Shown here: positions 11,268 through 23,753 of the stretch, piece by piece
Position numbering within the stretch: the stretch's first letter is position 1
Layout of the letters: each line of letters begins with the position of its first letter
NCBI GenBank assembly: GCA_035771175.1
Contig: CM069608.1
Location: 11,910,019 to 11,974,018, forward strand
Direction of reading: 5' to 3'
DNA length: 64,000 bases
DNA from: Paratinospora sagittata
Lineage: Eukaryota > Streptophyta > Magnoliopsida > Ranunculales > Menispermaceae
Translations under genes and position numbers: made by a program
The notes under the pieces: generated by a model
Told to the model about the DNA's origin: nothing
What the model saw: only the letters and a program-made list of their open reading frames with translations
The model's database searches: none

Positions 11268-14200
11268 TGTTAGGACCCCATCACAATCCCCCAGGGCATC
11301 CTGACCGGCACAGGAATCTAACCATCCTATTCCCCCATAGGACGATTAGATCCCTGTTAAGCCTCAACCGAGACTCTAGCAGAGTCTCCCCTGAAAACTG
11401 GACATCTCACAATCTCATATAACCGGATAAACATCACATCCACGCATATATATATCACATCAACCCAAATATATATATATATATATATATCAACATTCGC
11501 ACCATAGATTACATCATACTCATATTTAAAGTTCCAACCCTGCTAACATCTAGCTGTTTTTCTAACATTAATAACACATTCATCTACTTAGTTATACATG
11601 TGGGGTTATATCCATATATTTACAAAATCAAAATACATGTATACCAAGTCTTCAACCTACATCAAAACAAAACTCTGACAAGGTTCTCCTATCTCACTGA
11701 TAAGTTATTCCTTTGCCTTTATCTGCAGCTGAAGGACCTGAAAATTTTGGGAATAGAATGAGCCAACGGTGCCCAGTGAAATAGAATATTCAATCATACC
11801 ATCATTCACACATCTACATAATCATGCATGCTCATGTATGTTATGCAAATCAACATGCAAACACCAATGTATATGCACATTCAATATAATATGCAATTCA
11901 CATTCACATGCAATCATAACAATCCATTCTCATTCTCATTTTAATTAGCTTTCCCAAGACTTACGTAATACACAGTCAATAAGCACTAACATAACTCACT
12001 ACAACATTTCAGCCAGATGGCAAAGTGGTTAAGTTCTATATACTATCTAGGAGCTTGGGATCCTCGTCATAGGCAGAAAGGTCTCATCACCTCCAGTGGA
12101 CAATGAAGATGCAATCACGTTACTCATCCGAGGGTTGAGAGTCTCGTACGCCGATGCATATGATGAGATCAATATTTGTTGATGGATCTGTCACTTATCT
12201 ATATTTGTTGACATAACATTTATAAACACAAATGCATCAATTGAAGTATAACATACATGATTCAAACTAATCATATGGTTTATGCATCATTTTCATAAAA
12301 AGTATGCAAACGCCTCTATGAGGTCACGTTAGGATAACACATGCTTACACTTTTTCCATTGCGCTATGGGTTCAGACCAGCGCATTATCCATCACAAATC
12401 CTTTCACCTTTACATTCCTCATAGAGAGTCTCATCCATTTCGCACTTGTAAGTGACTCTGGAGGTACATTTTCCAAAGGAACAAGTATGTGAAAAGATAA
12501 CCAATGCCAAAGTATTCAATCCAAAATACTCAAGGCAATACTATGCATATAAATTCATTTGTCATGATCATAAATACTATGCACATATACAATAAAATGC
12601 ATATCATTCAACAATTTTGTTTTATATAAATACAATGCCATAAATGGAGAAATAAAGAGAGAAATACTCACTACCAACCACAAGCCAATTACCCAAGCCA
12701 AAAGCCCTCAAATTGGCTAATCAAAACACAATGACCTGAAATGAATCAAATTCATATATGATCAATTTCAAGTTCAATTATGCCTAATTGCATAATTCTC
12801 ATAAAATCCCCAAATCCCTACAATTCAACACTCAACTCCAAATTATCAATGTCCACCCCATAGGCATCCATCTTGCCAAATTACATGATCATACAAAGCC
12901 TAATCCTAGGCCAACATAAATCACTTACATTTCATCACATGCTCAATTTATCAATTCCAAATCAATTGCATCAAAATCTCCAATTTAGGGAAATCTCTAC
13001 AATAGGTCAACATGGCCAAATTAAACTAATCAACAATCCATAACATGAGAATTCCTCAATTGACACTACCAATGTTTCAAGCATGCCAATTTATGCAATA
13101 TAGGTCACATGCATTCCAAATAGAAAGCTATAGGTCACGTTTCTAGAGTTAAAGTCAAATACATGGCTTCACATGTAAACACCTTTAATAATGGAATTAG
13201 AAACATTAATTACACTCCTAATTCAATGCATTGTTCGGATGTAACAAACTGCCAAACAAAAAATCCAATAACTAAATTAATTGTTTAGATTCAAGAATAT
13301 CAAGAGACAAACCTTCTGTCCAAAATTGAGCTAAATTCAACGGCAGATCAAAGAGATACGCCTTTTTGATTAAGACAATTGTAATTGGACGGTCTCTCCC
13401 GTCCTTCTGAAAATACTTGAACTCAGATGATTATATCTCACAAAATACTCTATCAATCAACATCTTAACCGGTCATAATGCAAAAAGATCAGTTGTGAAC
13501 TATCGTCTAAAGTATCACATTCATCCAACGGTAGATTTAGGAAATCCAGCAGTTTGATCTAAACTGTGCGAGAAATCCAGATTTTCCGACCAATTGTATT
13601 TGGAAGGTTATAACTCTTAACATCAAACTCCGATCACGATCTCCACCAACCATAACAAAGAGATATCAAAGATGAACATGCTGACCAATTTTAAGCTTAA
13701 TCCAACTATGGATCAAAGAGATCTAGCCTCTGATGCTAAATGCCGCAAGGAAGATTTCTTCTCTCCTTCCTTTCCTTTTTTTTTTTCCTTTCTCTCAACC
13801 TTACTCTCTCAAAAATGTCCCCCAAGGAAGAATATGAGAGATTGGGGCACATGTTACACCCACATGCACCCATTTTGCCAAGTGTTAATCATGCTCCAAC
13901 ACCATGCCAAGTGTTTGCTCAAGGACGTGTTAGCCACATGTCCTCTACCCAATCGCAACCTCACATATGAGTTGTTAACCAATCCACTAATTCCAACAAT
14001 TTCATCATTTCTTTTTTTCATTTATTTAATCAATACATGCCCATTTCAAATCATGGTCCAAATGACCCCATTATACACCTAATAACACATACATTAATAT
14101 TAATATGTCACTATTAATATATTACTTTTAGTGATGTGTATTATTATCACTATCAATGTCATTAGCACATAAATGACAATATTAATAATGATAATTCTCT

Positions 14201-14369
14201 AAAATAGCATACATTTGACACATCATCATCTACGCAATAAATAAAAATCATAAATTATATATATATATGATCAAAATATAAGTATAATACACATTAAATA
14301 TTTACACAAGCATCTAGAGTTGAACAATTTACGTCACTGTGACGTCATTTGTGAATGTGGGTTGTTACA
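11268..14369 (-). mobile_element. 5' LTR of gypsy element 1 (3.1 kb)
   Basis: The minus-strand LTR begins tgtaacaaccc at 14369 and ends ggggtcctaaca at 11268, so it has TG...CA ends. Its 3' third matches the LTR of element 2 (compare 11.27-11.80 kb with the reverse of 41.39-41.65 plus 53.39-53.53 kb). The upstream half is diverged. It contains a (TA)n tract near 11470 and no credible gene. The ORFs at 13.67-14.08 kb fall inside it and are treated as chance. Confidence 0.85.
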
Positions 14370-15926
14370 ATTTGCCACTAGGCATGAAGTTTCTAGAATT
14401 GCAGGGTATCTCGTCTTGCTTGAGGTATAGTTTTTTCTTATTTTTCCATTTGGTTTATACTACTTTGATCAAAATGTTTATTATACTTGTCATTATTTTT
14501 CTAGGCTTAGTGCTATGAGCATTTTAAATTAGTTTGTCCACACGCCAACCCTTCATTTACGAACAACCTCCCACAAACTCAAAGATGGATCTCAAGAAAA
14601 AAAATGGGATTAGGAGACAATTATGTCTACACTTTGCTAGTGTTCATGTACGCACCAAACGTTTTACTTTGGATCACGATGTTGAGCTTCCTTCTAATCT
14701 TAATCTTGTTACTGCTATTCTTGGCTATATTTCCTTTACTGTTAACCCTATTTGTTGTCCCACAATTTATCCCTCCAAAAACCGTGGTGCTCAATGTGCT
14801 AATTTATCTACTAGTAATGTGGTTGCACCAAAAAATGATGCGACTGATCCAGGGAATGATGACTTGATGAAAATGGTGGAAGTTGATGTTAAGCCCAAGG
14901 CCACGAAGCGAGGAAAGAATGGCAGTATTAGCGGAGAGTTCTCTTTTGATTCTAATTATCATCTTCGTTCTCTTGAGCCTCTGGAACATTTTAGAAAAGG
15001 ATCGAAGAAGTCTAAAAAGAAAAAAGAGAAGCCATCAGCAAAGTAAATTGTTAATCAGTATTGTCATTGCAACCAATATAGGAGAGCCAGAGGTTTGTTT
15101 ATGAAAAAGAAGTACAGGGTTCATCGATGAAGATTCTTTCCTGGAATATTTGAGGGTGTGAGTCGAGCAAAAAATGATGTCTCATTAAAATGATGCTTAG
15201 GTCTGCCAAACCTGATATAGTTATCTTGCATAAAATTAAAAAAGAGTCTCTGGATCATGGTTTTATCAGTCAGTTGTGGGATTCTAGATTCAAAAGTTGG
15301 GTGGTGCTTCCGGTGTGTGGGTTTGCAGGAGGTTTGGCCATTGTTTGGGATTTTAAGTCTGTTGATGTGATGCAAAATCCTCTCAGAGGTTTCTCTGTGT
15401 CTATTCAAATTAGGGGTGAAGATGAAAATCATTAATTGGTGGTTGTCAGGCATTTACAGGCCATCTGTGCATTCTGAGAGGGAGAGTTTTTGTACCGAAT
15501 TGGCCGACCTCAGTGTCATCTGTGGTGACTATTGGTGCTTGGGTGGTGACTTTAATACTATAAGAAATGTTAAAGAAAAGATCAATAGCCCTAGCCTTAC
15601 TACTAGCATGCAGATGTTCGATGCTCTATTATGCGATCTTTAGTTGATTGATCCCCCACTTTTAATTGTGCAGGTTACATGGTCAAATTTCAGAGAAACC
15701 CCTATCTGCTGCCACCTTGATCTTTTCCTCTATTTAGCTGGTTGGGAATCTCATTTTTCCTCGTCGAGACAAAAAGCCTTGCCTATGGTGGTCTCTGATC
15801 ATTGTCCCATTGTCTTGGATTTTTCAAAGATTCATTAGGGCCCGTCCCCTTTCAGATTTGAAAATGCTTGGCTTGACCATGGGGACTTTTTCCCTTTGGA
15901 GGAAAGGTGGTGGAACTCGGCTCCTG
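14370..15926 (+). pseudogene. LINE (L1-like): ORF1 end and ORF2 endonuclease
   Basis: Immediately after the LTR the plus strand reads as the late part of a plant LINE ORF1, including a lysine-rich C-terminus (GSKKSKKKKEKPSAK, ending 15046). ORF2 then starts near 15127 with KILSWNI, the first motif of an APE-type endonuclease. Later motifs include GGLAIVWD, GGDFNTIR and VSDHCPIVLDF, matching the conserved asparagine, GDFN and SDH catalytic blocks. The catalytic E block looks altered (HKIKKE where QETK-like sequence is expected). At least four stops or frameshifts break it. RT is absent; sequence jumps at 15927 to an unrelated LTR. Confidence 0.85.
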
Positions 15927-17646
15927 TGTCACGACCCCCTCCATAGGGTGACGTCACAACCGATAAAAAATACCATATATGCCATACATAAACGTATACG
16001 ATACCATGTTAGCATTCATTCTTAAAAACATAACAAAATTCACTAAAAGTTTTTGACAGAACCTCCCCATAAATACGAGGTTTCACAAACACCTAATAGT
16101 CATCATCAAATCCATTTCACATCCACAATTTATCACAACCATACATACATGATATCAAGATCAAAATCTCATATATATCTTTCCATATCATCATATGTAT
16201 CAAATTCAACTATACAACTCCACTATCCATGTTATACATATCATAGTGTTATATATATACGTATTTGCAAAACATGAAACTAAAACTGACTCCCTGTTCA
16301 TACATACATTAACGAAGATAATCGGAAAGTACAGCTCAACCCTCTGTCACCTTGCCCTTACCCTTGTAGTCACCACCAATAATAAGGAGGGAGTGGGGTG
16401 AGCTACAACAAGCTCAGTGAATAATCTATCTGTGGCATTACATATGCATTTAAATAAATCATGGCATTTGAAACAACATTATAAACCATATGCATGCCAA
16501 TATGAAATAACAATACATGATCAAGATAATTCATGTCATTCTTTTGCAATTTAACCAATGCATATTTTCATAAAACATATACTCACGATCCTGGTGTATG
16601 GGCTGAGTTTGTATCCTTTTTATACATTTATAAAAGGAGAACCCAACCTCATATGACTAGATCAACACTATCAGGTAATGAGCGAGTTTATATCTCTATC
16701 ATGCATACATAAGGAGAACTCGACCTAATCTACCATCCAATTCAATAATTCTCAATGCCACAAAGGGAATCATTTCATACCTTACTTACTCTGGTAAGCC
16801 TCGGTATTATCAATGCTCAAAATACATTTTTATGCATCAATCCATAATGCAATAATTCATAACATGCTTACATTTTATAAAATAGGATTATATACTACAA
16901 TGCCATACATAAAACCAAGATAGAAATACTCACAATGTACACAATTTACAAAAAATCTAGCTAAGTCCAATAGACTTCTCTACATACACTTAACTCAAAT
17001 GCACAATTTACAGCAAAAACACCTCCATTGAATGTGTTGTTCAATTCATTCATTCATCAATTCTCTCCAATTTCTCTACAATTCAATATTTCCAACCATT
17101 TACCATCAATTACCAATCATAATCCACTTTTAATTGCCAATTTTCACACAAAATTCCCTTTTAGCGCTGCGACGCTCCAAGCGTTGAATTCTTCCGCTTT
17201 TCTTCACCTTTCAGCTCCACGGCGCTGCATTTGAGCACCGTGGCGCTCAAAACGTCACATGGTGCCTTTTTTTCTTTTTTGTGACGTCGTGGACTTAGCC
17301 AATTTTTGTTCTTTTTGACTTGGGTTCTTCATGTTCTTTTTTTTCTCTTCTTATACATGTTTGCATCATCCAAAACCATGACCAACACATCTAAATACCT
17401 ACAAAACAAAGCAAATCAAATCAATAACACACTAAAATATGAAATGGATCAAATTATATACTAATAAACAAAAATAATGCATAAAAAATCAAATTAATCC
17501 TAAACTAACATATGCATCAAAACTAACATAAACACATAAAACTAATGCATAAAATGTCCTAAAACACACCTAAAACATGCTCTAAAACCTATCTAAATAT
17601 GGAACTATCAATGCCCTTATTCTACATTCTTATGAAGGGAATGACA
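15927..17646 (-). mobile_element. LTR (1.7 kb) lying within the LINE
   Basis: The segment has TG...CA ends on the minus strand (tgtcattccc at 17646, ggtcgtgaca at 15927) and the low-gene, AT-rich character of an LTR. The flanking 5 bp (tcctg on the left, tttga on the right) do not match. The LINE sequence on the two sides is also not contiguous, since the whole RT region is missing. It is therefore probably not a simple solo LTR but the result of insertion plus a deletion. Confidence 0.6.
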
Positions 17647-18105
17647 TTTGAGACTTGAAGTTAGATTCGAGCCTCCATCTTCGTTCGAGGAGTGTATCAC
17701 TTGGGAGAATGCTCGCGGTCTACAAAACCATGGCGATAATGTGATGAGAGCTGCCTCTTTAGCTACATTATGGATGGTTTGGAGGGAGCGTAATCAGCGT
17801 ATTTTTTAGAGGGTTGTTAGAAGTTGTGGTTGTCTTTAGAATGGTTTAATTATCATGGCTAGTTCTTGAGTCGTTGCATTTAAGCTTAATGGTGACTATT
17901 CTCTCAACGAGTGAGTTAGATATTGCAGAGAGTCTCTTTATTGATTATACTTTGTGTCTGTGTCTTTCGATGTTGCTGTTTTGTTGTTTTTGTTTCCTTG
18001 TACTTAATGTTGAGTACCACTGGTTCTCCTCTTTGTTTGTTGTAAACCTTTCATTTTTAATATAACTTGTATTTGTTTTTTCTCAAAAAAAAAATAAAAA
18101 AAGAA
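17647..18105 (+). mobile_element. 3' end of the LINE with poly-A tail
   Basis: The plus strand first encodes the usual plant LINE ORF2 tail (an ATLWMVWRERNQRIF-like motif near 17770), then a T-rich 3' UTR and an A-rich tail at about 18085-18102. This orientation and tail match the LINE fragment at 14.37-15.93 kb, so both are taken as the two ends of one element. Confidence 0.8.
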
Positions 18106-18574
18106 TTGCCTCATATCAAACTTAGGTTATCATAAACCATGTCTTTTTCTTTGCTTTGACTTATATATATATATATGGTATATAACCAGTTAAATTTGTT
18201 TTCAAAAAGTTTAGAATGATTTTTCTAATCTTTGTGGATCAACCTTATTAAGTGCTATAACTTATTTTTGTACATTTGCTAGTTTTTTTTAGCTTATTCA
18301 AAAGATCACATCAAGATACAATTGATTTGAGTAACTCTGTGTAAGACAAAGCCATATTCTCAAGAATTTTCTTCGCAAGACAGAGTTAGATTATAGGTTG
18401 GATTAGTAAGTTTTTGATTTGAATTTGCCATAAGCCAAACATAATTCTTCTATATAACTTTTCCACCCCAAACTTCAAGTTGATTGAATATATTTTGACA
18501 TCTCTAATTTTCTTCACAACTTAATGAATCAATTAAACCATATTAAAGTGTCAAACCGTAGCTTCGATACTAAT
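18106..18574 (-). other. Anonymous AT-rich sequence, possible decayed retroelement leader
   Basis: No gene is visible. At its right end the minus strand reads tagtatcgaagc (18572-18561), close to the tRNA-iMet PBS tggtatcagagc, followed after two bases by ...cccaaca, an LTR-like end at 18575. This suggests an old minus-strand LTR element. The match is imperfect. Confidence 0.35.
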
Positions 18575-20530
18575 TGTTGGGTAAGTACCTAAAATCATCA
18601 TATCTTAAAGATTCAATAAAGTAAAAAATCCCCCAAGGATATAAGTGGAAAACTCAAAATCAAAGAATAAATCACAACCAAGACAAAAATGAAATGAAGG
18701 AGATCAGACCTTGTTTGACTTGACTTCTACTCATTTGAAGATTCCAACATCCGTGCAGACTCTAGTTCTCTTTATGTTTGACCTTAACGAAGACTTTTGA
18801 AGCCCAAGTTTAGCCATTGCCCCATTGGAAGTAACCTCAGTCCAGTTTCGTGCATGTGTCGCAAGGATAAAATAGTCAAAAATCATAGTTTAAAAAAAAA
18901 TAGAAATAAAAGATTGGGAGCTTCAATTTTGTCCAAAATGAAATAGAAATAGCCAAAAAACACTATCATTACCTACCAAAATAATATAATTTCCACCATA
19001 CCCTTCGAAGATTTGGCCAAAATGCTCCTACGTTAATTTTATTTTAGTTTAATTCCAAATCATTTAATAACCCGCCACTATTTTCATGTTTATCTTCTTC
19101 CCTAAACCCTAAACTCTTCTTCTATTTTCATCTCACATTTTGTCTTTCAAATACTTCTTGAGACCTTTAAGAGTTATTTTGAAAGGGTTAAGACCCTTTT
19201 TAAAGGATTTTTGAGTGTTTTAAACCATGTTTAGTTGGTCTTCTAGTGTAGTAAAGACTCACTCGAGGGCATTCAAAATCTCTACTCTTCTAGTTTGAAA
19301 GGAGTTAAATCAAAGTTCTCAAGGTCATAAACGCCATAAAACGGGTCCATATGTCTTGTAGAGCCATAAAAATAGACTTAAAGCACCATATTCCTGAAAA
19401 AACATCGAAAACACTCGGTTCGGTAGGGCCCTACCGAACTTATGACTTTGGTTCGGTAGTACAAGATCGAACCTAAGACAGTAGGTTTAGTTGAGTCCCA
19501 CCGAACTTTTGCCCTCAGTTTGGTAAGACAGGACCGAACATATATTTTCGGTTCGGTAGGACACTACCGTATGTGTCATGATGCAATTATTCATATATTT
19601 TCAATTAAATTATCTAATGTGTCAACTATAAATTAGAGATTATGGAACATACCTGATCATCTCATGCCATGAGATGCAAATTTGTTGTCTCTTTTTCATT
19701 CCACGAATAATTTATTTCTGCTTGAATCATCCCAAGCTATCTTACAAGAATATATATTAGAGAGAGAGGATGGAAACACACATGATCAGAGCCAGAAGCA
19801 TCCCTTCCTGGTCTTTTTTTTTTTTTTTCATTTGACATAAGCATTCTATCTTTGCTGCATGTGTTATTTTGTTGCCTCCAGCAAAGATCTCACCTTGTTC
19901 TACTTATTTGCTTCTTTCATGTCAGTCGAGAGCCTCCCTTTTTTTCTTTTAAGTCATATTCTCATCATTTTGCTCACTCACTTTCGAAGATACTAAGGGC
20001 AATAATTTTCTTTGTCATTGCACTTCTTCATAAATCCCATGATAATCTCATAAGAAATAAATTTATTGCAAAGCTAACGCCTTTTAGCTCCTTTGTATTT
20101 TCATGGGACATTAGCTACTAAATCCTTATACCACAGCTTAACAGATAGGAAATGATTTTTGAATACTTGGGCAGTATGCAGCTTCACCTTGAAGAGCTTA
20201 TAAGTAAACAACAGCCCTTTTCTGACCAAAAAATAAATAAAAACAGCCCTTAAAGGTAACTTCAACACAAAGCCCACCATGTAAGTCAAAATGCTCTCAA
20301 ACCATACATTGGATTGTTATACATAATTCAAAGCCATCAAATGTAAACTACTATCTATAAGCACGCATGAGGTTGAAGAAAATTCTTTTCACTATCTTAT
20401 CTTGTGTATAGCTTGAAATGTAAAGAATTTCATTGAAAAGAATAAGTAATGGTTAGAACTGTCATGGGTCAAAACAACCCTAAAAAATATGAATAATGAA
20501 CACCTATTTACACAATGAATTGTTAGGGAG
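18575..20530. other. Intergenic stretch with decayed LTR-like sequence and palindromes
   Basis: The left part may be an old LTR, judged from the PBS-like word next to it. A group of ggttcggtag / ccgaac words lies at 19415-19570, including a perfect 22-bp palindrome at 19418-19439. No exon or RNA gene was recognised. The right part is the 3' flank of the minus-strand zfwd gene. Confidence 0.4.
19415..19570. repeat. GGTTCGGTAGG palindrome cluster
   Basis: The 22 bases at 19418-19439 are a perfect inverted repeat with no spacer (arm gttcggtaggg). Further ggttcggtag or ccgaac copies follow near 19449, 19508 and 19550, giving several nested inverted repeats in about 150 bp. The function is unknown. 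Confidence 0.7.
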
Positions 20531-20633
20531 TGTTAGTTCAAAGTCATCTTCTTGATTGTGAGGATCTTCCCAGGTATCAATCTTTCCATTTTCACCAGCA
20601 GCAAGGACTAGTAGGAGGAAGCTTCAGAATGTC

Positions 20634-21050
20634 TTATTGAGCAAACTTCCATACTTTAAGTTCTCCAGCTCCATCACCAGTAAAAAACAACCCACCAACG
20701 CCATTTCTGATAACCCGAATCTCTTGCTTGGAAATATCCTTCCTCTCTCTTTAAACCTGAAACACACACACAACAGTAATTCCCATCTCATTGTCCATGC
20801 ACACATTCTTCATCAAATTAGAGAGACAAGTAATAAAAATGGACGCATAAATAATTTAAGTGTTTTGTCTTTGGGTGCAGAACTTACGATGGCAGTTCAT
20901 AGAAACGTACAATATTGTCGTTACATGAACACATTAACACTGGCTTGGCATCTGCATCAGTCATGCCATTAAGTGCAAGTACACCCTGTAATAAACAAAG
21001 CAATGTGAAGATACAAATAATTAGTAAATCTCTGTAACATGGTCAATAAG

Positions 21051-21088
<38 letters not shown>

Positions 21089-22940
21089 TGTCCATAAGTG
21101 GCTTACATGTGCGTATAGACAACTTCCAAGCTCCCACTTTCGGTAGCGCCCCACACCTGCAGAACCAGAACAGAAACTAAATATTAAACAAAGGATAAAA
21201 CAATCACGTAAGAAACCAACCTTTATTGTTCCATCCAATGAGCTTGATAAAAGATACTGATCCCAACAAAGAACAAACATAACGACATCTTTGTGTTCAG
21301 TCAAGACATGCATACACTGTAGATTCTCGAGGTCCCATACCTGAAAATAAGTGTAATATGTAATGCCAATGAAAAAATACAACCCAATAAGATGACAATC
21401 TCTGTAACACAGACAATATGATTGTTTACAACACAAGGCTTCAAAGAAGCATCCCCTATTTAGGTCAAAAACTATGTGCTACCAAAAAAATTGTTTGCAA
21501 ATAATACACACCAACAACTAAAAGCCAAAAAAATAAAAATAAAAAGATTGGAGGAAAACAAACTTACTCTAACTGTATGGTCCATGGAGCCAGAGTATAG
21601 CCTGTTTGCTCCAACAACTAATGAAACAACAGGAAGATTATTCCCTTTCAGAGTGGCTGCTGGATCATAGGAGTTGGTCGCAGCATTATATCTCCAAACC
21701 AATATATTGCCATCCTGAACAATGAGAATCATATCTTATGCTAAAACCCGACCTGTCTAAGAAGATAAAAGAGAGTCGAAAAAAAATAATAAGAAGTCAA
21801 TGACAGGAAATAATGAAAACAATACCTGGGTCCCAGCAAAAAGCATATCACCATTAATGCTAGCTTCAAGGGAATAAACTTGTCCAACAGGCCCATTCAG
21901 ATTAAGATCAGTATTGGTTTGACCATTCCAAGCCTGCAATATTCATCATCGTCATTATGTGGAAAAATAAGTAATATAATTGCATGCATGCCTAGATAAA
22001 AAGAAACAATAAAATAAAATGGACATAAAAACAAAACAATAGCATCTCTTCCATAAAAGTGGAGTTTACCTTGACAACATTTGAAGCCCCAATAAAGACC
22101 CAAGGCCCCTCAGTAATCATACAGCCAATTTCACTTCCGAGGTTAACCACATTAGCACACTACAATGAAAGAAAGTTTTAGTGGTGTTCAACAAAGAGTC
22201 AAAAATAGCTTAAATCAAATCCAGAAGACTACAAGCTTGTAAGTAGGAACCTGTCCGGTGTTACAATCCCAAATGCGCACTGTTCCATCTTTGCTTCCTG
22301 AAAAAAGCTTATCAGACCCCAGGGGAAGAACAATTCCATTGATGCCCTGTCACAAAAAAAATAAATTTAATAAGAAATCATTCAAGAGCAACACCCATAA
22401 AAAGAAAAAGAAGATAAACAAGACGTTGCATTGTAGTTAATCAAAAACATCAATAATACCAACCTTCTCGTGTCCTTGGAGCTGTGTTAAGAAAGAGAAG
22501 CTATCGCTGACGAACCACTTGTGCTGATACCTACAGCTATCCCCATAAGTGCAATTTCCCTTCATCCAATAGTGACAGCACTTGTCCTGAACCTTATTCT
22601 GAGGAGCAGGAGGAGGAGCCTTGACTGCTCCATCATCTCGGACCCATTTTGATTTTGAGGGCAGTTGCCCACGATTAGTGCCTTTCAAATTAGGGTTTGG
22701 CTTTTCATTGGAATTAGGGTTTGGCTTTCTGTGCGTAAGTGCTTGAGAAGTAGTAGTAGTAGTAGTAGAAACTGTGCCATTATTCTTGCTCAACTGTGGC
22801 ATTTCGGCGTGAAGGAAGGCGCAACGGTATCTATTGCACCTCCCAGCCTGCCAATGATAGCATATTTTGCGAGATTGAGTAGTAGCAGGTGCCGCTCCCA
22901 AACGATCAAAAACTCTCCTGTTTCCAGCAACAACGGCCAT
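20634..22940 (-). CDS. zfwd-type protein: two CCCH zinc fingers plus seven WD40 repeats
   Basis: Nine exons with GT-AG introns: 22940-22464, 22346-22251, 22159-22070, 21933-21826, 21714-21568, 21340-21221, 21156-21107, 20985-20888 and 20756-20634. The first ATG of the family-like start (MAVVAGNRRVFDRLG) is at 22940; an in-frame GTG upstream is ignored. CCCH finger 1 is C27-X7-C35-X4-C40-X3-H44; finger 2 is C122-X7-C130-X5-C136-X3-H140. WD repeats follow from LQGHEKGINGIV to KVWKFAQ-stop. Plant zfwd proteins of this layout are about 430-445 aa and are thought to bind RNA and act as WD40 adaptors. Two problems exist. Exon 7 ends out of phase with exon 8, as if about 10 nt coding the usual EEH-type segment were lost. 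Exon 9 also lacks one T near 20732-20734. The locus may be a recent pseudogene, or the assembly may carry errors. Confidence 0.85.
21053..21086. repeat. (AG)n microsatellite in zfwd intron 7
   Basis: About 17 AG units lie inside intron 7 (CT on the coding strand), next to the exon whose end is out of phase. Slippage or misassembly here could explain nearby indels. Confidence 0.9.
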
Positions 22941-23330
22941 GTCTACCAAAAACAAAAACACAAAAACTCTTATTCAGGATAAAAATCCACCGCAAGCAAT
23001 TTCTGCTGAAGAAGAAGAATCCGCTCTGCCGTGAAACACCTAAAACCCTAATCAAGTCCTTCTATCCACATCTCAAATCACAAGTTCGCTCAAACTCTAA
23101 CATAGATGATGAGATGATGGTGGAAATCACTGAGTTTGAAGAACAATATAAACTTAACTTGATCTTCGACCACAACTTCTTCCAAAAAAACCACGAAACA
23201 ATATGAAGATTTGCAGAGATTTCAATCACGGCCCTTGAGAAGACGAATCGATGAACTGTCGAAAGAAGAAGAAGGCGCTGAAATCTGTTGTGTATATGTG
23301 CATATTTATAGCTTTGGGCTCACCTACTTG
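22941..23330 (-). promoter_or_regulatory. 5' UTR and core promoter of zfwd
   Basis: On the minus strand a TATA box (tataaata, 23310-23303) lies about 365 bp before the ATG. A GA-rich leader follows. Transcription would begin near 23275. No other gene is seen between this and the MULE. Confidence 0.55.
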
Positions 23331-23717
23331 TTTCTGAAAACTTTCCTTAAACTAAATCTAATCTAAATCCTTTTTTTTTTTTTTTCGCGTACTTTACATT
23401 TCTAATTTTTTATTCTTTGAGTTTTTAATAATTTTTAAATATTAATCAGGACCATAATATTAAACTTTGAATTTGTACAAATCACGAGCAACAAACTTGT
23501 CTAAGCATGCTAGTGTGCTACGATATAAGTAAAAATGTTATATAGATTTAAACCTTAAAGTAATGCATTGTATTAATTGACTATACAAACATTTAAATCA
23601 CCAATATTTGGTTGATTCGGATGGCTTGACATTTGTTTTTCTTAAGTGAAGTCGTGAGTTCAAAATTTCATTGTGTATGGAGCTACTGTGCTGGAGCTGC
23701 AAAGCGAAGGAAGACAC

Positions 23718-23753
<36 letters not shown>

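Larger units (their letters stand above)
8150..14369 (-). mobile_element. Ty3/gypsy element 1, truncated in RNase H
   Basis: On the minus strand the order is 5' LTR (14369-11268), primer binding site, gag, protease, RT and part of RNase H, ending at about 8150. Integrase and the 3' LTR are missing. The RT/RNase H part is closely related to element 2 at 36.58 kb. Gag starts with a basic MRKRGRPRK motif, like the gag of element A. The long LTR, the tRNA-iMet PBS and the domain order suggest a Tekay/Del-like chromovirus, but the chromodomain itself is not present here. Confidence 0.85.

Noticed and set aside
12005..12075. tRNA-like sequence (agatggcaaagtggttaag ... gggatcctcg)
   Set aside because: Resembles a decayed tRNA-derived SINE head, but the B box is poor and no target duplication was found.
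13672..14082. ORF in the LTR of element 1
   Set aside because: No recognisable domain, wrong strand for the element, low-complexity; treated as chance.
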